From CAIJXO01 sp964485905 (GTDB lineage: Bacteria > Patescibacteriota > Minisyncoccia > Phycocordibacterales > GWA1-40-21), in assembly GCA_964485905.1 (NCBI GenBank), contig CAZAJY010000008.1:1-34615 (forward strand): DNA of 34,615 nucleotides, written 5' to 3'. A program made the position numbers and the translations under genes. The notes below the pieces were generated by a model. The model was not told the origin of the DNA. It did not search any database and saw only the letters and a list, made by a program, of their open reading frames with translations. The first letter of the stretch is position 1. Each line of letters begins with the position of its first letter. Below are positions 29,101 to 34,615 of the stretch, piece after piece.

Positions 29101-31833
29101 ACTCTTAGCTACTTCGTGAGAATTTTGCCAACGTAATAAATATTTTCGACTAATTAACATTCTATAGGCTGAATCCCAAATAGCCCGAAAAGCAATAATT
29201 GCCTGATCTAAAAGAAAAATAAAACGATAGATAATTTGTACAAGCAAATCATCTAAATTACTAAAAATATTATCAATTTTCATAAACCAGGTCATTTCTT
29301 TTGGCCAATGAAATAATTGGAAAAAGAAAGAGATGATGAAAGATGACCCAATCGTCAATAGGATAAAAATCAACGCGAAACAATAGTGACTTGGAAAGAA
29401 AAAATAAGCGATAAGAAGAAACAGAATCATAAAAATCGGCAAAGTGCTACGACGTAAATTATCAAAAATCTTCCATTTATCACTTAAGGCAAAAATATTA
29501 TTTTTGATTGAATTATATTTTAACCAACTGACAATCTGCCAATCACCCCTGATCCAACGATGCATTCTTAATATATATTCCTTATAACTTTCCGGAAAAC
29601 CCTCAAATAGAAAAATATCTGTCGCAAAACCAACTCGTGTATAAAGACCCTCCAATAAATCATGACTCAAAACCTGATTCTCAGGAATTCGATCACCAAT
29701 AGTCGCCTCCATCACATCCACATCGTAAATACCCTTACCAAAAAAGATACTATTATTAAATAAATCTTGATAAACATCGGCTGCTGGGCCGGTATAGGAG
29801 TCAATACCGATAGCTGAAGAAAATAGACGAGAAAAGGCTGTTGCTCGAGCTTGAGCAAATTTAGTCGTCATACGAGGTTGAATGATACCGTAACCACTCT
29901 TGACCCGACCAGAAATAGGATCCAAAACCGGACGATTCAATGGATGATCCAAACAACCAATTAATTTGATGGCTGAATCTTTTGGTAGACGAGTATCTTC
30001 GTCAATAGTCAAAATATATTTAATAAAAGGTAAATCCGTCGGTAAAGATTCAAAATAGGAAGTCTGTCTTTTATTACGCAAAAATAAATTAAATTCACGC
30101 AATTTTCCACGCTTTCTTTCCCAGCCCATAAAAGAATTCTCATGAGGATTCCAAATCCTACGACGGTGAAAAATATAGAATTTCTTTATAGCCGATGGAT
30201 ATTTTTCATTTAACTCTTCTATTCCCCTATTAATTTGCTCTACTAAATTCTGATCAGAAACTGTCGTCTCAGTTTGAGCATCTTTAAAATCCATCAGAAG
30301 GGCAAAGAAAACATTGTCAGCGCGATTACCCAAAAAATTAACCTCTAAACGATGTAATAATTCCCGACCAGATTTTTGATCACGGAACATTGATGGAATT
30401 ACAACAAAAGTTGACTGTTGCGATGATACGCCAGAGGACAAATCCATACGAAACAAGGCCCGCACTGGAATAAGATAACTAATTAAAGTATTAATAATAC
30501 TGATTGTGATATCCCAATTTAAAATAAAAGCCAGAGCAATCAAAATTGATACCGAAAACGCCTGGCCGAGGGTTGGTGGAAAAAAAAGAGCAAAGACTGA
30601 TGTCAATACAATATCAATCACTAAAATCAAGGTTAAATAAAAACTAATCGCTCTTTTTAGAATAATTGCCCGTATTTTTTCCCAAATACTTTTTTGATAA
30701 CCAATTTTTTTCTCTAATTCATCACGACCCTGACCCACCAAATAATAACCGACATGATTCTCGGCTCCAGCATCAACCGATGAGACTCCTGGCGTTCTTT
30801 GACATAAACGTAATGTCAATTTAGCAATTTCCGATTCATAAACCCCAGCCCGATCACTAATTTTAACCAATTCATTTCGATAAACATTCTGACTGGCCTG
30901 ATCTAATAAACTATAAACGCCCGCAGGATCTTTTTTTAAAAGAGGATCCACAATATTAACTTCAACAACAAAATCATCCCAACGTGCCCGATTAATCCAA
31001 CGCAAACTATTTATAGTATTAGCAATTTGAATGGAGATATCGTCTTGTCGGCGACTTTCAATTTCTGCCAAGTTAGAAATATTAATTCCCTGTTTAAGTA
31101 AGTTCAATTTTAACCACTTAACAATTGGTCTAGTATCAGGACCATATTGAGATAATTTTTGCAATAAATAAAAACCTAAATTAACCGGGATAACGCTATA
31201 TTTATTTGCCAAATTAGAAGTTAATTTGACATAATCTCGTTCCTTAAGCTTCCCTCCCTTCTTAACAATTTGTTCAAACCAATATTCAGCTTCCTGAAAT
31301 TCATTAAGAGACGCCATGGTTCGAAGCATAATGTCTTCAATATTTTCAATTAAAATGGTCTTGAGAAAAAAAGGAACGAAACTTAATTCTCGAATGGATA
31401 AACTGGCCTTAGTCTGATAGGCCTGCAAAAAAGAATAGAGGGTTTCCCGATCAATTTTATAATCAGTGCTCTTTAATAATTCCGCCAAAATCAGATATGC
31501 TCTAGGAATAAAGACATTGGATTTCTTTTCAATCTGAACTAATTTTCGAAAACCCCGATCAATGGTGCTATTGAGTATGTCGGCAACTGCCCCATCAACA
31601 ATATAATAGTTGTCAAATAAATTTTCTACCTCATGAGTTAAATGTTTAAACCTTCTAATCTGACGAATTAATTTCTGATAAATATTACCGGTCTGTTTAA
31701 TCCGCTCTCGCAGATTAATCAAAAAAGCCTTGGCCCGATCTGGTTTAGAAACAATTAAGATTTCTCCGCCTAACAAAAAAGCTTGTCGCCTGATTTTAGT
31801 CAAAATTACGCTGTCATCTTTTGTCTTCTTCAT
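23095..31833 (-). CDS. ndvB: Cyclic beta-1,2-glucan synthase-like giant membrane protein
   Basis: 2912 residues, the length of NdvB/Cgs proteins. An N-terminal helical region, membrane helices at about 392-452, then a GT84-type glycosyltransferase (VVIPSMFRDQ near 475, TIDEDTRLP near 610, HRWIRGDWQ near 760), and more membrane helices at about 800-1000. A glycoamylase-like domain follows (GMGESAYSALDLNN near 1460), then a GH94 phosphorylase domain with NGDWNDGLNK near 2600, whose Asp is the expected general acid. In the known enzyme these parts build, cyclise and trim beta-1,2-glucan for the cell surface. A TGT-TATAAT box ends 12 bases before the ATG. The linkage and whether the product is cyclic are inferred from the family. 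Confidence 0.9.
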   Translation of the reverse strand: MKKTKDDSVILTKIRRQAFLLGGEILIVSKPDRAKAFLINLRERIKQTGNIYQKLIRQIRRFKHLTHEVENLFDNYYIVDGAVADILNSTIDRGFRKLVQIEKKSNVFIPRAYLILAELLKSTDYKIDRETLYSFLQAYQTKASLSIRELSFVPFFLKTILIENIEDIMLRTMASLNEFQEAEYWFEQIVKKGGKLKERDYVKLTSNLANKYSVIPVNLGFYLLQKLSQYGPDTRPIVKWLKLNLLKQGINISNLAEIESRRQDDISIQIANTINSLRWINRARWDDFVVEVNIVDPLLKKDPAGVYSLLDQASQNVYRNELVKISDRAGVYESEIAKLTLRLCQRTPGVSSVDAGAENHVGYYLVGQGRDELEKKIGYQKSIWEKIRAIILKRAISFYLTLILVIDIVLTSVFALFFPPTLGQAFSVSILIALAFILNWDITISIINTLISYLIPVRALFRMDLSSGVSSQQSTFVVIPSMFRDQKSGRELLHRLEVNFLGNRADNVFFALLMDFKDAQTETTVSDQNLVEQINRGIEELNEKYPSAIKKFYIFHRRRIWNPHENSFMGWERKRGKLREFNLFLRNKRQTSYFESLPTDLPFIKYILTIDEDTRLPKDSAIKLIGCLDHPLNRPVLDPISGRVKSGYGIIQPRMTTKFAQARATAFSRLFSSAIGIDSYTGPAADVYQDLFNNSIFFGKGIYDVDVMEATIGDRIPENQVLSHDLLEGLYTRVGFATDIFLFEGFPESYKEYILRMHRWIRGDWQIVSWLKYNSIKNNIFALSDKWKIFDNLRRSTLPIFMILFLLIAYFFFPSHYCFALIFILLTIGSSFIISFFFQLFHWPKEMTWFMKIDNIFSNLDDLLVQIIYRFIFLLDQAIIAFRAIWDSAYRMLISRKYLLRWQNSHEVAKSLKGSLGEFVYLMLPAQIISIIFLLLLPKYHNGFYAYLTLIFWFISPFIAYQISRYDPQIQYSVQDLNLLRQIACRSSRFFLELSQRGGNRLIPDHYQEEPVTNSPAATSPTNIGLHLLSNLSAYDLGYISFSNLAERTAETFSSLKSMERYRGHFYNWYDIRTLQSLNPKYVSSVDSANLLINLLTFKQGILDICHQPIFATKSLTGLADVLTVLLEDANLIIKNKDIAKIDRKLARQICAEAKYLLDNCFINETVESLDYFDKIFTDLAEGNEKIKKIVGNLNLGLNRGLISSIYSSTEHFNVLLKQQRDEFNLLMPYRHNRQTLPILRSEKKNNLLAEALKQISLELDRPISLTDLIDDWLSEIESLNLITLLHSAVLDSSEKENIERWYHQVKADILLAEKQARDCHKKYQEIISLIEGFFNETDFAFLYNQERGLFHIGYNVTYDKIDNSYYDFLASEANAISFLAILKNDVPVKHWFYLARKLVRLDMNNVLLSSWGGSLFEYLTSLIFFKAHPESLLGQTARSAITGHIKYGRKYHVPWGMGESAYSALDLNNNYQYQIFGHPDLGFKRDLKNFLVVAPYTTIMSLAFKPKLALSNLRRLIKLNLLSRYGFYDAIDFSSRLKDQNDNQPGFPVKIYYAHHQGFSLQALNNQINRDRMHKLFIKDPRVEALDTLFEEKMPSSIPSRPVKNIERLPTEYLATGTDDREVKQFIPLYTSYPRRAFISNGSYAVNISNTGAGGSRVANLNLTRFREDPVIEPWGQFIYLFDSVKKIVWSPTTQPTGISLGKNKIEYFENRAHYNKIHNEIESSLTVAVAPDSEVEFRSLTLTNHGKDKKNLKITSYGEVALSQGNEDLHHTAFEKLFTKSEYWSKQNALVYIRPDKINRGKSLYFAHCLFTSSSNNIQSIHTADRQQFFSRGGSRREPAMVLPGSGKNKSALGYNFDPIFCFQSQLELKYNETATLTYVNVFGHSREEILKNLKKYSNHKIVQQAIKKSDQQGHEVVNSLGLSREQALNYQTLASRLLSPHYAPMVKNLNIVGEAAAVQSLWRLGLSGDRPILIVRFYDMNDLALIKNMLLGHRYLQYKGVAYDLVLLNEYPSSYIKSFEDEVDFLIRYNQSPGGKNSQGGVFHLRTSHMVKEDVENLLTLSKVIIDSQEGTIEQQINDLSASGSRSPVTYLTGKKKIPSSGRDIYPNLNHLSFFNQLGGFTDEGRAYMLNVNYRQGLYPPRPWVNIIANQDIGFIMTDGGSSYTWLFDSYDNRLTKRLDDPLIDRSSEVFYLRDEDTGEFWTPTPLPIKSQHTYTITHGLGYSQIEHRSRGIDQTMLAYVPSEETVKIIKFKLKNTTKLVKKLSLTGFFEMSVGGANREDNKDYLKTTVDDETGSIFIKNIYSESFKKTTVFIDFNGGQGLVTNDRDAFLGKGGDISNPGALHQVKLSNVIQSDVDHCVAAQTFFELSPGEEKSIIVLLGGNNSLDTIRNLVKKYRDSAHCESALKAVKNNWLDCLNKIQIKTPDESLNILFNSRLLYQLISSRLLARTGYYQPSGAYGFRDQLQDAMALVWTKPAMTKEIILKASRHQFLEGDAQNWWHEHNSFGVRTAFSDHQLWLPYVTSFYVEATGDVKILDEKESLMKAPLLDFINNPNWAGVPESSVEKYDLYDHCLRAIEKTFVFGQNGLPLIGNGDWNDGLNKVGEKGLGESVWLGWFLYYVIYKFIPLIESRNDHERVKCYEKTAHDLKNSLEKKAWDGRWYKRAFFDSSSPLGSRSNREFKIDSISQSWSVLSGAARADRSKQAMQSVSKHLWQDDLLLLLSPAVKESPLDPGYIRDYPAGVRENGAQYNHATLWAAQAFAKLKDPVSLMRIIDSVNPIKRSADKDKVDLYQVEPYAVASDIYAKPAEAGRGGWTWYTGSAGIMYCTILESLLGLKIKGDKMEINPCIPKEWPEFSVVYTYKDTKYNIRVMNLDQIINKKIRVDGELLSSNIINLINDGKDHEIEVKL

Positions 31834-31870
31834 ATAATACCTACTATTATAACAGATTTTTAACCTTTTG

Positions 31871-31879
31871 TGCTATAAT
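31871..31879 (+). promoter_or_regulatory. Extended -10 of the HAD-glycosyltransferase operon
   Basis: TGC-TATAAT, 15 bases before the ATG at 31895. It lies back to back with the promoter of the glucan synthase gene. Confidence 0.55.
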
Positions 31880-31894
31880 AACAGACATTATAAA

Positions 31895-32668
31895 ATGAAT
31901 TTGGAAATATTAAAAAATAAAAAAATAATCGCCTTTGATGTTGATAGCACTTTAGCAAAAAGCCGTTGTCCTATTGATGAAGAAATGGCTGATTTATTAA
32001 GGCAACTCCTACAAGAAAAAAAAGTTGCCATTATTTCCGGTGGCTCTTTTGTTCATATTAAACGTCAGGTTTTGGATAAATTAAATCTACCGACCGAATT
32101 AAATAAGAATCTTATTCTATTACCAACCAATGGTGGTGGTTTTTATACCTTTAATGAAGAATGGACAGAAATTTCTGCCTATAAATTCACTTCTGAAGAG
32201 AAAAACCGGGTGATCAAAGCTATTGAGGAAGTAGATCAAGGTAATGAAGAATTAAGAAATAATAAAAGTTATGGCCGAGAAATTCAAGATCGTGATTCAG
32301 AAATAACCTATTCCGCCCTAGGTGAAGACGCCCCAATCGAAATTAAACATGCCTGGGATCCGGATTTCAAAAAGAGGATGGCCCTACAGTATGAATTGCT
32401 AAAAAAACTACCTGATTTTGAAGTCAAAATTGGTGGTACCACATCCATTGATATCACCCCAAAAGGAATGAATAAGGCCTATGGTATTCAAAAACTGATG
32501 GATTATTTTAAATTACAAAAAGAGGATATTCTCTTCTTCGGTGATGCTGTTTATGAAAATGGTAATGACTATCCTATCTTTTTAATGGATATTGATACCA
32601 TCAAAGTCATCAACCCCGACGAGACCAAAGAGCGATTGATAAGATTGCTAAAAAATGATACCATCTAA
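31895..32668 (+). CDS. HAD-superfamily phosphatase, phosphomannomutase-like (HAD-IIB)
   Basis: 257 residues. The HAD nucleophile motif is FDVDSTL (D15, D17), with Ser in place of the usual Gly. IISGGSF forms motif II, a lysine lies in TPKGMNKAYGI, and the closing acidic loop is FFGDAVYENGND. The cap region with GREIQDRDSEITYSALG resembles eukaryotic-type phosphomannomutase. It may interconvert mannose or glucose phosphates, or act as a sugar phosphatase. A glycosyltransferase gene follows after two bases, so a role in supplying an activated sugar is likely. Confidence 0.78.
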   Translation: MNLEILKNKKIIAFDVDSTLAKSRCPIDEEMADLLRQLLQEKKVAIISGGSFVHIKRQVLDKLNLPTELNKNLILLPTNGGGFYTFNEEWTEISAYKFTSEEKNRVIKAIEEVDQGNEELRNNKSYGREIQDRDSEITYSALGEDAPIEIKHAWDPDFKKRMALQYELLKKLPDFEVKIGGTTSIDITPKGMNKAYGIQKLMDYFKLQKEDILFFGDAVYENGNDYPIFLMDIDTIKVINPDETKERLIRLLKNDTI

Positions 32669-32670
32669 GT

Positions 32671-33918
32671 ATGTTAGACCTGCAAAATACGATAATTTGC
32701 GCCTTTCTTTTTGTTTCGCTTTTTTTTGAGGTTTTTCTTTTATTGACCTTCTTAGAAAACCGGCCGGCGCTAAAAAAGAAGACTGACAGTCAACCGATCT
32801 ATTTCCCAACAGCGACAGTTATTGTCCCCTGCTTCAATGAAGAAACAAGCGTTTTTGGCACGGTTGAATCACTCTTGGCTTTAGATTATCCGGCAGATAA
32901 ATTAAATATTATGATTGTGGATGATGGTAGCACCGATAATACCTGGAATTTAATTCAGAGATACAAAAACCATCCCTCTATTCAAATTTTTAGAAAAGAA
33001 AATGGCGGTAAACATACAGCCCTAAATTTTGCAATCAGTCGTTCCACCAGTGAAATTATTGGTTGTCTAGATGCCGACTCTTTTGTTAGTCCAAATGCAC
33101 TGAAAGACATCGTGGCCTATTTTACTGATGAAAAAATTATGGCTGTAACACCAGCGATTAAAATCTATAGACCAGATAATATTTTACTGAAAATTCAAAA
33201 AGTAGAGCATGACTGGGGTATTTTCCTACGAAAAATGCTATCTTTTATTAATGCTCTCTATGTAACTCCAGGACCCTTTTCTTTCTTTCGTAAAGAAGTC
33301 TTTTCTAATCTCGGTCCCTATCGCTCGGCTCATAATACCGAGGATATGGAAATGGCCATGCGTCTGCAAAAACATAGTTATAAAATAGAAAATTGTCATA
33401 CAGCATGTGTCTATACAGTAGCACCAAGTAAATTCTCTAAACTTTTTACCCAACGTCTACGTTGGACTTATGGTTTTCTAAAAAATGCCATTGATTATCG
33501 CGAATTATTTTTCAATAAACAACAAGGCAATTTAGGATTTTTTGTCTTGCCAGTTATGATAATCTCTACTTTTTCTACTCTCTGGATGGCTGGCTCTTTT
33601 TTAACTACTATTTTTCTTAAAACAAAAACTTGGCTAGGAAATTGGCAAGCAATTAATTTTGATTTTTCATTTTTATCGAGACTTCAACCAAACTTTAATT
33701 GGTTCTATCTAAGAACTGATGTCCTTACTTTTATTGCTATTCCTAGCCTAATTTTAATGATTGTTCTAATTTTAATTGGCCGAAAAATCTCTGAAGGAAA
33801 AATAAAATTGAGACTAGATCTATTATATTTCTTAATTTTTTATCCATTTATTTATCCTACATGGTTAGCCAAGTCAGTTTACAATGTCATTATTTCAAAG
33901 AAAACTACTTGGCGATAA
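32671..33918 (+). CDS. Membrane-bound family 2 glycosyltransferase
   Basis: 415 residues. An N-terminal membrane helix (about 8-28), a GT-A catalytic domain, and two to three C-terminal helices (about 288-315 and 350-405). Motifs: IVPCFNEE, VDDGSTDNT (83-91), the metal-binding DADS (134-137), the catalytic TEDMEMAMRL (223-232) and QRLRW (261-265). The layout is that of processive polysaccharide synthases such as PgaC or hyaluronan synthase, so it probably extends a surface polysaccharide from a nucleotide sugar. It is tightly linked to the HAD gene before it and divergent from the glucan synthase. Confidence 0.88.
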   Translation: MLDLQNTIICAFLFVSLFFEVFLLLTFLENRPALKKKTDSQPIYFPTATVIVPCFNEETSVFGTVESLLALDYPADKLNIMIVDDGSTDNTWNLIQRYKNHPSIQIFRKENGGKHTALNFAISRSTSEIIGCLDADSFVSPNALKDIVAYFTDEKIMAVTPAIKIYRPDNILLKIQKVEHDWGIFLRKMLSFINALYVTPGPFSFFRKEVFSNLGPYRSAHNTEDMEMAMRLQKHSYKIENCHTACVYTVAPSKFSKLFTQRLRWTYGFLKNAIDYRELFFNKQQGNLGFFVLPVMIISTFSTLWMAGSFLTTIFLKTKTWLGNWQAINFDFSFLSRLQPNFNWFYLRTDVLTFIAIPSLILMIVLILIGRKISEGKIKLRLDLLYFLIFYPFIYPTWLAKSVYNVIISKKTTWR

Positions 33919-33930
33919 ATTATTAATATT

Positions 33931-34599
33931 ATGCAAAATTTAAATTGGAAAAAATATCTTTTGGCATTATTAATTACTATTATCGTCTTTTTAACAGCTT
34001 TTGCTTTAAGTAATTTTCTAAATAATAGAAAAATCACCAATATAAAAGAGATTGAAGACAAAATCGCTATTGATATAATGTCCTCTGAAACGCAATATGA
34101 TCTATTAGCAGAATCAGCATGTAAAGACTTATCTAATGATATCTTATCTAGAGAATTAAATGCTCTGGCTGAAAAACTAACCTATACAGAAGCAAATTTT
34201 GGCCAAAATAGCCCTGATCTATTAAGACTAAAGACTTATTATACCCTACTCCAAATCAAAGATTATTTATTAATGAAAAAAATTAGCTTAAAATGTAATA
34301 CTAAACCAGTTTTTATTCTATACTTCTACTCTCTTAATTGTCCTGCCTGTGAACAACAAGGTTATGTTTTAACTTATCTGCGTGAACAATACCCTAATTT
34401 AAGGATCTACTCTTTTGACTATAATCTAGATAATCCCGCTTTGCGGACAATGATTTCTTTATACAAAATTGACACAACAACCCCGGCTATTGTAGTTAAT
34501 GATACTGTCTACACTGGTCTAATTGATAAAGATAAATTAATCACAACCCTACCAGCATGGATGATAGCTACTTCTACAGCAACCACGACCAAGAGATAA
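33931..34599 (+). CDS. Membrane-anchored thioredoxin-fold protein
   Basis: 222 residues. One N-terminal membrane helix (about 8-28), a helical region, then a thioredoxin-like domain from about residue 125 with the redox pair C137-P-A-C140 and a cis-Pro context TTTPAIVV. Two more cysteines lie at 64 and 122. The domain is likely extracytoplasmic and may reduce or form disulfides in surface proteins, or help a membrane oxidoreductase. It follows the glycosyltransferase by 12 bases and is probably co-transcribed. The exact partner is unknown. Confidence 0.75.
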   Translation: MQNLNWKKYLLALLITIIVFLTAFALSNFLNNRKITNIKEIEDKIAIDIMSSETQYDLLAESACKDLSNDILSRELNALAEKLTYTEANFGQNSPDLLRLKTYYTLLQIKDYLLMKKISLKCNTKPVFILYFYSLNCPACEQQGYVLTYLREQYPNLRIYSFDYNLDNPALRTMISLYKIDTTTPAIVVNDTVYTGLIDKDKLITTLPAWMIATSTATTTKR

Positions 34600-34606
34600 A
34601 AATTTT

Positions 34607-34615
34607 ATGGATGAA
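34607..34615 (+). CDS. Possible start of a further gene, cut by the window edge
   Basis: ATG GAT GAA begins seven bases after the stop of the thioredoxin-fold gene, consistent with one more operon member. Three codons are too few to say more. Confidence 0.25.

Noticed and set aside
23095..31833. Several + strand frames of 60-70 codons inside the glucan synthase gene
   Set aside because: Shadows of a long continuous frame with recognisable domains; no start signals or families.

Overview
This A+T-rich window most likely comes from a Candidate Phyla Radiation bacterium (Patescibacteria, Parcubacteria-like). The grounds are the many small unrecognised membrane proteins, several protein families that I associate with CPR genomes, a minimal fermentative enzyme pair (phosphoketolase plus acetate kinase), and TGA used as an ordinary stop codon. 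No rRNA, tRNA or CRISPR array was seen.

Layout. 1-5.9 kb: accessory and small genes, namely a cut-off gene with a 23-codon leader ORF, a PD-(D/E)XK-like protein, small membrane proteins, a NYN-domain protein, a DUF2391-like membrane protein, a nucleotidyltransferase and an orphan histidine kinase. A stretch of stacked hairpins (1967-2176) looks like a structured RNA. 5.9-15.1 kb: housekeeping genes, namely ackA and xfp in one operon, typA, a GC-rich orphan with a CxxC pair, an RRM protein, a DUF559 gene flanked by inverted repeats, hisS and a DEDD exonuclease. 15.1-19.4 kb: a diversity-generating retroelement (DGR). 19.4-34.6 kb: a UvrD/RecB-like helicase-nuclease, a cupin phosphoglucose isomerase, a 2912-residue cyclic beta-glucan synthase-like protein and, divergent from it, a HAD phosphatase, a GT2 glycosyltransferase and a membrane-anchored thioredoxin-fold protein.

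The DGR is the main system. It has a reverse transcriptase gene broken by a one-base frameshift (15062-16059), an Avd-like four-helix protein on the opposite strand (16036-16482), a template repeat (TR, 16486-16612), and two target genes (16943-17506 and 18493-19059). Their 3' ends carry identical variable repeats (VR). TR and VR differ at 23 of about 126 positions, and 21 of these are adenines of the coding strand, which is the DGR hallmark. The TR appears to be its own transcription unit, with a promoter at 16775-16803 and a terminator lying in the antisense 3' end of avd. The two targets share a 533-bp segment, identical as far as I compared it, that covers the C-terminal domain, the VR and the terminator, but they have unrelated promoters, leaders and N-termini. 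A NYN-domain gene and a possible small RNA lie between them.

A second pattern spans the window. At least eleven genes have an extended -10 box (mostly TGN-TAnnnT) ending only 6-7 nt before ATG or GTG, which predicts leaderless mRNAs. The DGR target genes and the GC-rich orphan instead have Shine-Dalgarno sequences, and the targets have long structured leaders. A roughly 50-bp double-hairpin repeat occurs three times: twice flanking the DUF559 gene as an inverted pair and once beside the DGR.
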